Assembly: GCA_964439415.1 (NCBI GenBank) | Contig: CAYTOJ010000013.1 | Coordinates: 1 to 25,531, forward strand | Direction: 5' to 3' | DNA length: 25,531 nucleotides | From: CAYTOJ01 sp964439415 | Lineage (GTDB): Bacteria; Pseudomonadota; Alphaproteobacteria; Rickettsiales; CAZAGG01 | Notes under the pieces: model-generated | What the model saw: the letters and a program-made list of their open reading frames with translations, nothing else | The model's database searches: none | What the model was told of the DNA's origin: nothing | Program-made: the position numbers and the translations under genes | Part shown: piece by piece, positions 8,434 through 15,480 of the stretch | Numbering within the stretch: position 1 is the stretch's first letter | Layout of the letters: each line of letters begins with the position of its first letter

Positions 8434-8799
8434 CTATTCCCACTCCAACGCACCTTTTTTCCATTCGTAAATGAAACCTACGGTAAGCACACCGAGGAAT
8501 ATCATCATGCTCCAGAATCCATAAAGCCCTATATTACCCAGGCTGACCGCCCAGGGAAAAAGGAAGGCAACTTCCAGATCAAAAATTATAAACAGTATAG
8601 CCACCAGGTAAAAGCGCACATCAAAACGCCCCCTTGAATCATCAAAGCTTTCAAAACCGCATTCATAAGTTGAAAGTTTTTCTTTATCCGGTTTGGCAGG
8701 CGCAATTATGGTTGGGGCAAGAAACATCGCAGTGGATATGCCCAGAGCAATAATCATAAACACCAGAATTGGCAGGTAACTTAATGCAAGTTCAGACAT
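8434..8799 (-). CDS. nuoA: NADH-quinone oxidoreductase subunit A
   Basis: Small membrane subunit of respiratory complex I, at the joint between the membrane arm and the peripheral arm. It has 121 residues with three hydrophobic segments (about 8-30, 64-84 and 89-110). The conserved loop KLSTYECGFESFDDSRGRFD and the following RFYLVAILFIIFDLE are diagnostic for NuoA/ND3, including the loop cysteine tied to the active/deactive switch in related enzymes. secY ends in TGA then TAA, and the nuoA ATG follows at once, so the two are probably co-transcribed; the GGCAGGAAG at the end of secY can act as ribosome binding site. nuoB, its normal neighbour, is not next to it, so the complex I genes are split in this genome. 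Confidence 0.95.
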   Translation of the reverse strand: MSELALSYLPILVFMIIALGISTAMFLAPTIIAPAKPDKEKLSTYECGFESFDDSRGRFDVRFYLVAILFIIFDLEVAFLFPWAVSLGNIGLYGFWSMMIFLGVLTVGFIYEWKKGALEWE

Positions 8800-8802
8800 T
8801 TA

Positions 8803-10143
8803 TCACTTCCTGCCTTTAAGTTTTGCCTTTTTAATCAACCCCTCGTACTGATGAGCAAAAAGGTGAGATTGTATCTGCGTTATAGTATCTATGGTTACAT
8901 TCACCACAATCAGAATACTGGTTCCACCCAGATAAAAAGGTATGCTGTAGCGCGATATAAGTATTTCCGGAATTACGCATACAAAAGCAATATAAGCAGC
9001 ACCTATGAATGTAATTCTGGTAAGTATGCCGTCCAGATGCTCAGCCGTATTAGCGCCCGGCCTGATTCCCTGAATGAATCCGCCGTGTTTCTTCAGGTTA
9101 TCCGCGACATCCTGCGGATTGAATATGATTGATGTGTAGAAAAATGCAAAAAACACAATCGCCAGTACATAAAACGCAATGTATAAAGGTTGCCCATGCG
9201 CCATGTGAGTTGTGATCCAGGTTACCCATGGAGCGGGTGTTCCCGCTTGAAAGCTGGCTATAGTAAGCGGAAAAAGCAGAATAGAACTTGCGAATATAGG
9301 CGGTATAACGCCCGCAGTGTTAAGTTTAAGCGGCAGGTGTGAGCTATCTCCTGAGTATATCTTATTACCCACCTGACGCTTCGGGTATTGAATCGGAACT
9401 TTGCGCTGCGCCCTCTCCATAAACACAATGAAATAAACCAGCGCGATAGCCAGAATCGCTACGCCTATTATAACTATAGCAGAAAGTGCGCCACTGCGCC
9501 CCATCTCAAACGTAGTGACAATTGCACGCGGCATCTCAGCCACAATGCCGGCGAAAATAATCAGCGATATGCCGTTCCCTATGCCCCGTGAGGTGATTTG
9601 CTCACCCAGCCACATTAAAAACACGGTAGACCCTGTAAGCGTTACCGCTGTAGTCAGCCTGAAAAACAGCCCAGGCTCCAGCACCGCGCTACCGCCCTGC
9701 CCGCCCATACCCTCTAATCCAACGGCGATACCATAACCCTGCACCATTGCCAGAATCACCGTTAAATAGCGGGTCATCTGGTTTATTTTTTTCCGGCCTG
9801 ACTCCCCCTCCTTCTTCATCTCAGCAAGTTGGGGCGATACAACCGTCATCAACTGCATAATTATGGAGGCGGATATATACGGCATAATACCAAGCGCAAA
9901 GATGGACATACGCGCAACAGCACCACCTGCGAACATGTTGAACATTCCCAGAATGCCACCCTGATTCTTATTGAAAATCTGCGCTATTGCGTGTGCATCA
10001 ATGCCTGCGAGCGGAATGTGAGTACCAATACGGTAGACAACCAGTGCCAGAATTACGAACCAGATGCGCTTCTTCAGCTCCTGAGCCTTGGAAAGCACTT
10101 CCATATTTACGTTTCCGGCCAGACGCTCAGCTAAAGAAGTCAT
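8803..10143 (-). CDS. secY: Protein translocase subunit SecY
   Basis: Central channel of the SecYEG translocon in the inner membrane, which moves unfolded proteins to the periplasm or into the bilayer. 446 residues with ten hydrophobic segments. Clear family stretches include the plug-proximal AGGAVARMSIFALGIMPYIS, the GNGISLIIFAGI segment, and the cytosolic loop ERAQRKVPIQYPKRQ, which contacts SecA and ribosomes. It follows rplO as in other spc operons, but the gap is unusually long (193 nt) and holds a repeat copy. The ATG at 10143 has GAG 8 nt upstream. nuoA follows directly, where adk or rpsM would be expected. Confidence 0.97.
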   Translation of the reverse strand: MTSLAERLAGNVNMEVLSKAQELKKRIWFVILALVVYRIGTHIPLAGIDAHAIAQIFNKNQGGILGMFNMFAGGAVARMSIFALGIMPYISASIIMQLMTVVSPQLAEMKKEGESGRKKINQMTRYLTVILAMVQGYGIAVGLEGMGGQGGSAVLEPGLFFRLTTAVTLTGSTVFLMWLGEQITSRGIGNGISLIIFAGIVAEMPRAIVTTFEMGRSGALSAIVIIGVAILAIALVYFIVFMERAQRKVPIQYPKRQVGNKIYSGDSSHLPLKLNTAGVIPPIFASSILLFPLTIASFQAGTPAPWVTWITTHMAHGQPLYIAFYVLAIVFFAFFYTSIIFNPQDVADNLKKHGGFIQGIRPGANTAEHLDGILTRITFIGAAYIAFVCVIPEILISRYSIPFYLGGTSILIVVNVTIDTITQIQSHLFAHQYEGLIKKAKLKGRK

Positions 10144-10179
10144 GAATACAGCTCAATAATGGTACATTGTTTATATGTC

Positions 10180-10268
10180 TGCGCATTGTCACCCAACAAT
10201 CACCACGCGCTTACACTGCTCGCCAAATAAATGGACGAAACCCACAATTGAAACGCGATCAGCATGTT
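10180..10268. repeat. Intergenic repeat (family 2), diverged copy C inside the ribosomal operon
   Basis: Lies between rplO and secY. The right part (10212-10268) keeps ACTGCTCGC at one end and AAACGCGATCAGCAT at the other, aligning with copies A and B. The left part (10180-10211, starting TGCGCAT) aligns with 8324-8355 at about 23 of 31 positions. The terminal inverted repeats have decayed here. No convincing promoter is visible in this gap. Confidence 0.6.
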
Positions 10269-10336
10269 ATAATTGTTCAAACTTTGGTGTGATAATAACC
10301 ATTTTAAGTCAACACCCACTTTATCACCTGGGTATA

Positions 10337-10816
10337 TTAAGCAGCGGCTACTACTTCATTATTTGCAACTATCACAGAACCACCAGCCTTTTTAACTGCC
10401 TCGATTGCGGCAGTTGAAGCTTTTTCAACTTCTATATTTAGTGGCTTGGTAATATCACCCTTAGCCAGAAGCTTTGCCTTCGCGTTTTCTCTTTTAATCA
10501 ACCCTACTTGAACCAGCGTTGCCATGGTGACACTGCCGCCTGGTTGTATCTGCCCTGAATTAATTCGCGCTTCCAGATCACCCGTATTAATAACCTGGTA
10601 TTCTATTCTATTAGGATTTTTAAATCCGCGTTTCGGCAAGCGCATATAAATTGGTGTCTGCCCACCTTCAAAGTTGCGGATTGCAGTACCTGAACGTGCA
10701 GTCTGCCCTTTACCGCCTTTAGCGGAAGTTTTACCCTTGCCTGAGCCTATACCACGCCCAAGCCTTTTGTACTTTTTGTTTGATCCTGGTGCGGGCTTCA
10801 GTTCATTCAGTTTCAT
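10337..10816 (-). CDS. rplO: 50S ribosomal protein L15
   Basis: Large-subunit protein that joins late in 50S assembly and binds 23S rRNA. 159 residues, with the basic glycine-rich N-terminal arm (RLGRGIGSGKGKTSAKGGKG), the central GGQTPIYMRLPKRGFKNP, and the C-terminal globular part typical of L15e/L18e folds. It follows rpmD by 26 nt in the normal spc order. The ATG at 10816 has a purine-rich GAGA about 8 nt upstream. The gene ends in an alanine-rich tail (VVAAA). Confidence 0.96.
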   Translation of the reverse strand: MKLNELKPAPGSNKKYKRLGRGIGSGKGKTSAKGGKGQTARSGTAIRNFEGGQTPIYMRLPKRGFKNPNRIEYQVINTGDLEARINSGQIQPGGSVTMATLVQVGLIKRENAKAKLLAKGDITKPLNIEVEKASTAAIEAVKKAGGSVIVANNEVVAAA

Positions 10817-10842
10817 TATTTTTCTCTAATATCTTGATTATG

Positions 10843-11067
10843 CTAAGCCGCTTCCACTTTCAGCAGATGCCTGACTTTATTCACCATACCCAATATGCTA
10901 GGAGTCTGCTCCAACACACGGGTGCGGTTGATTTTATTAAGCCCCAAACCTATCAAAGTATCTCTTTGGTCGCTCGTACGAGCTATAGGGCTACCAACTT
11001 GTGTAACCTTAATTTTGCCTGAGATTTCCCCTGCGTTGCTTTTGTTAGTTTGCTGCGACTGAGTCAT
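10843..11067 (-). CDS. rpmD: 50S ribosomal protein L30
   Basis: Small large-subunit protein. 74 residues against about 60 in most bacteria; the extra part is an N-terminal stretch of about 17 residues rich in Ser, Gln and Asn. The L30 core starts at KIKVTQVGS and contains the signature DQRDTLIGLGLNKINRTRVL. The ATG at 11067 lies inside the end of rpsE (23-nt overlap). It is preceded by a strong AAGGAAGG about 6 nt upstream, and no alternative start exists before the core, so the extension looks real. Translational coupling with rpsE is likely. Confidence 0.93.
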   Translation of the reverse strand: MTQSQQTNKSNAGEISGKIKVTQVGSPIARTSDQRDTLIGLGLNKINRTRVLEQTPSILGMVNKVRHLLKVEAA

Positions 11068-11611
11068 CCGCGCCTTCCTTTTCTTTTACATTCCGAGTAT
11101 TCTCACGGCGGCTGATTATATCGCCAATTTTCTTACCACGCTTACCCGCAATAGCGCGAGGTGAACGCACTTTTATCATGGCATCGAAAGCAGCCTTAAC
11201 CATGTTATGAGGATTGCTGCTACCTGTGGATTTTGCCACAACATCCTGTATTCCCAATGCTTCAAATACCGCACGAACAGGTCCACCGGCTATAATACCA
11301 GTACCCGAAGGAGCAGAACGCACTACCAGCCTGCCTGAACCAAAACGTCCTTCAATATCGTGATGCAGAGTTCTGCCTTCGCGCAGTGGAACCCTTATCA
11401 TGGATTTTTTTGCGCCTTCCGTAGCTTTCTTCACTGCATCCGGAACTTCACGAGCCTTACCGCTACCATAACCTACACGCCCCTTGCCATCACCCACAAC
11501 TACTAACGCTGAAAATGCGAAGCGCTTACCACCCTTCACCACTTTTGAAACACGGTTAACCGCTATCAGCCTATCTACAAGTTCTACAGCCTGATCACCC
11601 GCTCTTGCCAT
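11045..11611 (-). CDS. rpsE: 30S ribosomal protein S5
   Basis: Small-subunit protein near the mRNA entry and decoding region, involved in fidelity. 188 residues. The N-terminal double-stranded-RNA-binding fold is shown by VELVDRLIAVNRVSKVVKGG and RFAFSALVVVGDGKGRVGYG. The C-terminal half carries GIIAGGPVRAVFEALGIQDV and KSTGSSNPHNMVKA. A basic-acidic tail of about 25 residues extends past the core and overlaps rpmD. AAGG lies about 10 nt before the ATG at 11611. Confidence 0.97.
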   Translation of the reverse strand: MARAGDQAVELVDRLIAVNRVSKVVKGGKRFAFSALVVVGDGKGRVGYGSGKAREVPDAVKKATEGAKKSMIRVPLREGRTLHHDIEGRFGSGRLVVRSAPSGTGIIAGGPVRAVFEALGIQDVVAKSTGSSNPHNMVKAAFDAMIKVRSPRAIAGKRGKKIGDIISRRENTRNVKEKEGADDSVAAN

Positions 11612-11638
11612 TTATATTATCCTTATCCAAAATCCTGA

Positions 11639-11992
11639 TTAAAAGTCCAAACCGCCCTCGCGAGCACCCTCTGCCAGAGCCTTCACCCGGCCATGATAAA
11701 CATAACCGCCACGGTCAAAAACCACTTTGGATATATCAGCTTTCTTAGCGCGCTCAGCTATCAGCTTACCTACTTCACGTGCCACGTTAACATCCGACCC
11801 TGATTTCACACCCCTCAAAGCGTCATCCATAGTGGATGCTGAAACCACCGTTTTTCCGGCAGTATCATCAATTACCTGCGCATAAATGTGCTGGTTGGAA
11901 CGGAATACTGACAGCCTGATCCGCCCATCCGACTTGCGCCGGAGGCTTGATCTGACCCGTAATTTTCTCTTAAGTAAACTTAATGATGCCAT
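11639..11992 (-). CDS. rplR: 50S ribosomal protein L18
   Basis: Binds 5S rRNA and brings it to the large subunit. 117 residues, the normal size. Diagnostic parts are the basic N-terminus, RLSVFRSNQHIYAQVIDD and the terminal FDRGGYVYHGRVKALAEGAR. It starts 5 nt after rplF with no visible ribosome binding site, suggesting coupled translation. Confidence 0.97.
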   Translation of the reverse strand: MASLSLLKRKLRVRSSLRRKSDGRIRLSVFRSNQHIYAQVIDDTAGKTVVSASTMDDALRGVKSGSDVNVAREVGKLIAERAKKADISKVVFDRGGYVYHGRVKALAEGAREGGLDF

Positions 11993-11997
11993 ATATT

Positions 11998-12534
11998 TTA
12001 CTTCTTCTTGCCTTCCTTCATCCTGATTTTTTCACCTTTGTAGCGGACACCCTTACCCTTATATGGCTCAGGCTTACGGAAACTTCTAATTTCTGATGCG
12101 ATCTGCCCCACCATTTCCTTACATGCGCCGGAGATTGAAATAGCGGTTTGCTTCTCCACTGCTATTTTAATACCTGCGGGAATCGCATACTTTATTTCAT
12201 GGCTATAGCCCAGAGTCAGCGTGAGAATGCTTTTGCCGTCAAATGATGCACGATAGCCAACACCCTGAAGTTCAAGCTCACGGGTATATCCTTTGGTCAC
12301 ACCCGTTACCATATTATTCAGCACCGCCCTGGCAGTACCCCACATAGCACGAGCTTCCTGAGAGTCGTTAGCCGGAGCCACCACCACAGCTTTAGGCTCA
12401 ACATTGAATGACACCAGGCTGTTAAAGCGCCGCTCCAGTGTGCCGTTCGGGCCTTTTACCTGAACAGTATCGCCTTTCAACTCCACATTTACACCTGCCG
12501 GTAAAATTACCGGTGATTTTCCTACACGCGACAT
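11998..12534 (-). CDS. rplF: 50S ribosomal protein L6
   Basis: Large-subunit protein close to the factor-binding centre. 178 residues with two L6 half-domains. Recognisable by SRVGKSPVILPAGV at the start, VKGPNGTLERRF, LQGVGYRA in the middle, and the C-terminal signature PEPYKGKGVRYKGEKIR. Standard position between rpsH and rplR. Confidence 0.97.
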   Translation of the reverse strand: MSRVGKSPVILPAGVNVELKGDTVQVKGPNGTLERRFNSLVSFNVEPKAVVVAPANDSQEARAMWGTARAVLNNMVTGVTKGYTRELELQGVGYRASFDGKSILTLTLGYSHEIKYAIPAGIKIAVEKQTAISISGACKEMVGQIASEIRSFRKPEPYKGKGVRYKGEKIRMKEGKKK

Positions 12535-12566
12535 CTAACACTATTCCAGTTTATCGGATTATTTAA

Positions 12567-12962
12567 TTAAAATACCTCGCAGATGACTTCGCCACCTACA
12601 TGCTGCTGCCTTGCCTCATGATCGGAAAGCACCCCTCTGGACGTAGACAGGACAGATATACCAAGCCCATTGTGCACCTTCTTCAAGTCAGCTATTGAAG
12701 AATGTATACGCTTGCCTGGAGTAGAAACCCTGCGGATTTTCTTTATCACAGCTTCACCATCGTGATATTTCAGGTCAACCCTTAGCTTTTGATGCGCACC
12801 CTCACCCTCACGCTCATAATCTCTTATGTAGCCCTCACGCTTAAGAACACCAAGCATATTTTCAACCAGACGGGAATCAAGGCAATGCACATAAGCTAAT
12901 GTCGCCATCTGTCCATTCTTTATTCTCGCCACCGCATCTGATACTGGATCATTCATTGACAT
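12567..12962 (-). CDS. rpsH: 30S ribosomal protein S8
   Basis: Binds the central domain of 16S rRNA early in 30S assembly; in Escherichia coli it also represses the spc operon by binding mRNA near rplE. 131 residues. Diagnostic stretches are NDPVSDAVARIKNGQMA, RRVSTPGKRIH and the C-terminal GLGISVLSTSRGVLSDHEAR followed by GGEVICEVF. AGGGGG lies just before the ATG at 12962, overlapping the stop of rpsN. I could not identify an S8 target site in the rplE region by eye. Confidence 0.97.
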   Translation of the reverse strand: MSMNDPVSDAVARIKNGQMATLAYVHCLDSRLVENMLGVLKREGYIRDYEREGEGAHQKLRVDLKYHDGEAVIKKIRRVSTPGKRIHSSIADLKKVHNGLGISVLSTSRGVLSDHEARQQHVGGEVICEVF

Positions 12963-12971
12963 AGCAACCCC

Positions 12972-13277
12972 CTACCAGCTTGATTTTATCATGCCGGGAA
13001 TCTGCCCCATAGAGGCCAAATCCCTGAGGGCAATTCTGGACATACGAAGCTTCCTGTAAAACCCGCGAGGCCTGCCAGACAGCTCACAGCGATTACGAAC
13101 CCTGGTTCTTGAAGAATTTCGTGGCATTTTTGCCAGCCTTATTACCGCCGCAAAGCGCTCCTCCATATCCATCTCGCGGTCACGAATTTTATCCTTCAAA
13201 GCATCACGCTTTGCACGATACTGCGTCACCATTTTCTTTCGGCGGTTATTTTTTTCTACTGAACTAGTTTTAGCCAT
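12972..13277 (-). CDS. rpsN: 30S ribosomal protein S14
   Basis: Small-subunit head protein. 101 residues, the long zinc-free type: the CxxC pairs of the short zinc form are missing and only one cysteine remains in RNRCELSGRPRGFYRK. The C-terminus (LRDLASMGQIPGMIKSSW) is the family signature. A purine-rich AGAGAGAAAG immediately precedes the ATG at 13277. Confidence 0.97.
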   Translation of the reverse strand: MAKTSSVEKNNRRKKMVTQYRAKRDALKDKIRDREMDMEERFAAVIRLAKMPRNSSRTRVRNRCELSGRPRGFYRKLRMSRIALRDLASMGQIPGMIKSSW

Positions 13278-13289
13278 CTTTCTCTCTCT

Positions 13290-13892
13290 TTACGCAGCAA
13301 AAGGCATATTAAAAGCCTTCAGCAATTCCTTTGCTTCTTCATTGGTCTTAGCGGTAGTGACTATGCAAACATTCATACCACGGATATTATCCACTTTATC
13401 ATAATCAATCTCCGGGAAAACCAACTGCTCTTTAAGACCCATGGAAAAATTCCCGCGTCCGTCAAAACACTTGCCACTTATACCACGAAAATCTTTGATT
13501 CGCGGCATAGCGATATTTACAAAGCGATCCAGGAACTCATACATCTTCTTTTTGCGCAGAGTCACCTTACAACCAATCGGCAGGTTAGTACGAATTTTAA
13601 ACCCAGCTATGGATTTCTTTGACATGGTTTTCACTGGCTTCTGCCCGGAAACCGCAGCCATTTCCGCAACAGCCGCATCTAAAACCTTAGAATCTGAAGC
13701 AGCCTCACCCACACCCATATTCAGAACAATTTTGGTTATGCGGGGAATCTCCATCACGTTTTTATAGCCAAATTTTTTCTGCATCTCGGCAGCAACTGAC
13801 TGCTCATAATGAGTCTGCAACCTGGCCTTCTCACCAGATGCACCTGAGTCAGAAGCTTTTTTTACCACCTTAGCGGTTTTTTTCTCAGTCAT
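13290..13892 (-). CDS. rplE: 50S ribosomal protein L5
   Basis: 5S rRNA-binding protein that contacts the P-site tRNA and forms a bridge to the 30S head. 200 residues from the ATG at 13892; most homologues have about 180, so there is an N-terminal addition of about 20 residues rich in Lys, Ala and Ser before the core at RLQTHYEQSV. Core signatures are PRITKIVLNMGVGEA and GRGNFSMGLKEQLVFPEIDY. AAGG sits 7 nt before ATG 13892, which decides against the TTG two codons earlier. Confidence 0.96.
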   Translation of the reverse strand: MTEKKTAKVVKKASDSGASGEKARLQTHYEQSVAAEMQKKFGYKNVMEIPRITKIVLNMGVGEAASDSKVLDAAVAEMAAVSGQKPVKTMSKKSIAGFKIRTNLPIGCKVTLRKKKMYEFLDRFVNIAMPRIKDFRGISGKCFDGRGNFSMGLKEQLVFPEIDYDKVDNIRGMNVCIVTTAKTNEEAKELLKAFNMPFAA

Positions 13893-13901
13893 ACCCAAAC
13901 C

Positions 13902-14219
13902 TTACACATCTATTACATCGCCGGAGTGCTTCGCATAGCGAACTTTACGCCCACCATCAAGCACTTTAACACCATAACGGGTAGGCTTGCCATCCTTCGG
14001 ATCCAGTAACGCCACATTAGAATAATGCAACGGCGCTTCACGAGTTACAATACCACCCTCAGACACACGACTTGGCTTGACATGTTTTTTAATAAGATTA
14101 ACCCCCGTCACCACCAGCTTGGAAGCATCCGGGATAACCCGAAGCACCTCGCCCTGCTTGCCCTTATCTTTTCCGGCAATAATCTGAACTTTATCACCCT
14201 TTTTAATACGAAGCGTCAT
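13902..14219 (-). CDS. rplX: 50S ribosomal protein L24
   Basis: Assembly initiator of the large subunit, near the exit tunnel. 105 residues with an N-terminal KOW motif (KKGDKVQIIAGKDKGKQGEV) and the rest of the L24 core (NLIKKHVKPSRVSEGGIVTRE). Its ATG overlaps the rplN stop by one base (TAATG), so translation is probably coupled. Confidence 0.97.
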   Translation of the reverse strand: MTLRIKKGDKVQIIAGKDKGKQGEVLRVIPDASKLVVTGVNLIKKHVKPSRVSEGGIVTREAPLHYSNVALLDPKDGKPTRYGVKVLDGGRKVRYAKHSGDVIDV

Positions 14220-14587
14220 TACAAAACCTCCGGCGCCAGTGATATGATTTTCATAAACTTCTTATACCTAAGCTCCCTGGTAACCGGCCCGAAGATACGA
14301 CTGCCAATAGGCTCATTCTGCTTATTTATAAGCACTGCCGCATTTTTGTCAAAACGTATGGAACTGCCATCAGGGCGAGAAACCGGAAAGCTGGTGCGCA
14401 CAATCACTGCGCGGCAAACCTCACCTTTTTTCACCTTACCCCTTGGTATAGCATCCTTAACTGACACTACTATAATATCCCCCACACTGGCCGTCCTACG
14501 CTTGGAGCCACCCAGAACCTTAATGCAGCCCACCTTACGAGCGCCTGAGTTATCGGCCACTTCCAATACTGTTTCTGTCTGTATCAT
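14219..14587 (-). CDS. rplN: 50S ribosomal protein L14
   Basis: Large-subunit protein at the intersubunit face, partner of L19. 122 residues from ATG 14587, exactly the usual size, beginning MIQTETVLEVADNSGARKV and ending in the normal IISLAPEVL. An upstream in-frame extension exists but is not L14-like, so I reject it. Normally rpsQ sits directly before rplN; here the 87-nt gap leads to pth instead. The gap has a promoter-like sequence, so rplN is probably the first gene of this operon. Confidence 0.97.
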   Translation of the reverse strand: MIQTETVLEVADNSGARKVGCIKVLGGSKRRTASVGDIIVVSVKDAIPRGKVKKGEVCRAVIVRTSFPVSRPDGSSIRFDKNAAVLINKQNEPIGSRIFGPVTRELRYKKFMKIISLAPEVL

Positions 14588-14636
14588 CGTTTTCCAATCA
14601 ATTACGGCAGTATGCCCACCTATCCGAAGAGGGCGC

Positions 14637-14664
14637 ATAGTATAATCGAATGTCAGGTAGTCAA
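14637..14664 (-). promoter_or_regulatory. Candidate promoter of the rplN-secY operon
   Basis: On the - strand, TTGACT (14664-14659) is followed after 16 nt by TACTAT (14642-14637). An overlapping TATACT at 14644-14639 is closer to consensus but leaves only 14 nt of spacing. The transcript leader would be about 45 nt. This fits rplN being the first gene of a shortened spc operon. Found by eye. Confidence 0.45.
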
Positions 14665-14674
14665 GATAAATTTA

Positions 14675-15262
14675 TTACCTTCTGGAGGCCATCTGGCTGG
14701 CACATTTACTCATGAATTCCCGCTCCCTACCACTCAGCATAAATTCAAGATTATCAGATACTACCACAACCAGTTCTTTAAAAATGTCGATCTCCTGCCT
14801 GGTAAAGTTACCCAGAACATATGATGAAACATCCTCCCGGTTTTCTGGGCGGCTGATGCCGAGACGCACCCTTAGGAAATCATTTCCGATATATTTATCA
14901 ATGGATTTCAGGCCATTATGCCCGGCATTGCCGCCGCCCCTTTTTACTTTCATGCGCCCCAGATCAATATCCAGTTCATCATGCAATACAAATACAGAGC
15001 TTATGGGAATTTTGTAAAAACTGCTGGCCTGTTCAACGCTGCGCCCTGAATCATTCATATAAGTCTGTGGCTTAAGCAGTATAACTTTAATACCTGCTAC
15101 ATTTTTCTCTGATACCTGTGCCGCAAACTTATTTTTAAATTCAGGAAAACCATAATCCTCAGCGATAGCATCTATAACCATGAATCCGGCGTTATGCCTG
15201 TTTCTGGCATAGCCTTCCCCCGGATTGCCCAAACCTGCTAAAAGTTTTATATTATTATCCAT
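14675..15262 (-). CDS. pth: Peptidyl-tRNA hydrolase
   Basis: Releases peptides from prematurely dropped peptidyl-tRNAs in the cytoplasm, an essential recycling step. 195 residues, standard for bacterial Pth. LLAGLGNPGEGYARNRHNAG holds the conserved Asn and the catalytic His; HDELDIDLGRMKVKRGGGNA holds the catalytic Asp region; GHNGLKSI follows. I chose ATG 15262; a TTG at 15283 lies inside the hairpin that ends one base before the ATG. No free ribosome binding site is visible; the only purine patch, ATAGG, is paired in that stem. In many alphaproteobacteria pth lies beside rplY; here it is between nagZ and rplN. Confidence 0.95.
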   Translation of the reverse strand: MDNNIKLLAGLGNPGEGYARNRHNAGFMVIDAIAEDYGFPEFKNKFAAQVSEKNVAGIKVILLKPQTYMNDSGRSVEQASSFYKIPISSVFVLHDELDIDLGRMKVKRGGGNAGHNGLKSIDKYIGNDFLRVRLGISRPENREDVSSYVLGNFTRQEIDIFKELVVVVSDNLEFMLSGREREFMSKCASQMASRR

Positions 15263-15301
15263 GATATACCTATCGCACTTCAAAAGTGCGATAGGTATAT
15301 C
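15263..15301. repeat. Perfect 18-bp hairpin abutting the pth start (family 3), copy 2
   Basis: Arms 15263-15280 and 15284-15301 are exact inverse copies (GATATACCTATCGCACTT) with a 3-nt loop. On the - strand the stem ends directly at the pth ATG and contains its only possible Shine-Dalgarno-like bases. It shares the TATACC/GGTATA edges with the hairpins at 8274-8314 and 17471-17507. It could lower pth translation, be a processing site, or be an inserted repeat. Confidence 0.8.
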
Positions 15302-15404
15302 TTTTATGTTTTGCTTAGGTGCGCCTCATCCTACGCTAACCTACCTTCGCTAAAGCTTCGGTAGGCTTGGCTTTGGGCGACAGGCAACCAGCCGAATCCT
15401 CTTA
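15302..15404. other. Gap between the two pth/nagZ repeats, with a weak hairpin
   Basis: Non-coding. It contains CCTACC (15340-15345) facing GGTAGG (15360-15365), a 6-bp stem with a poorly paired interior. It also has GGCGACAGGCAAC, similar to GGCAACAGGCAAC at 8263-8275 in the other repeat-bearing gap. ACCAGCC lies 11 nt before the family 2 core here, at the same spacing as before copy A. It is probably decayed repeat sequence. Confidence 0.4.
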
Positions 15405-15460
15405 TATACTGCTCACGAATTAAATGCAAAAATCCGCACATCGGAAACGCGAGCAGTATA
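15405..15460. repeat. Intergenic repeat with 13-nt inverted ends (family 2), copy B
   Basis: TATACTGCTCACG and CGCGAGCAGTATA bound a 56-nt unit (12 of 13 arm positions pair). The interior aligns with copy A, sharing ATTAA, TGCAAA and AATCC at matching spacing. It lies 20 nt after the nagZ stop, the same distance as copy A from the nuoA stop. Confidence 0.8.
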
Positions 15461-15480
15461 GGTTTAGCGGTATTGCTATG

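Noticed and set aside
10269..10336. Promoter for secY in the gap after rplO
   Set aside because: A TTGACT and several AT-rich hexamers are present, but none is at normal spacing from a good partner.
14025..14645. A 206-codon open frame on the + strand
   Set aside because: It lies wholly antisense to rplX and rplN, shows no family resemblance, and the opposite frames are unmistakable ribosomal proteins.
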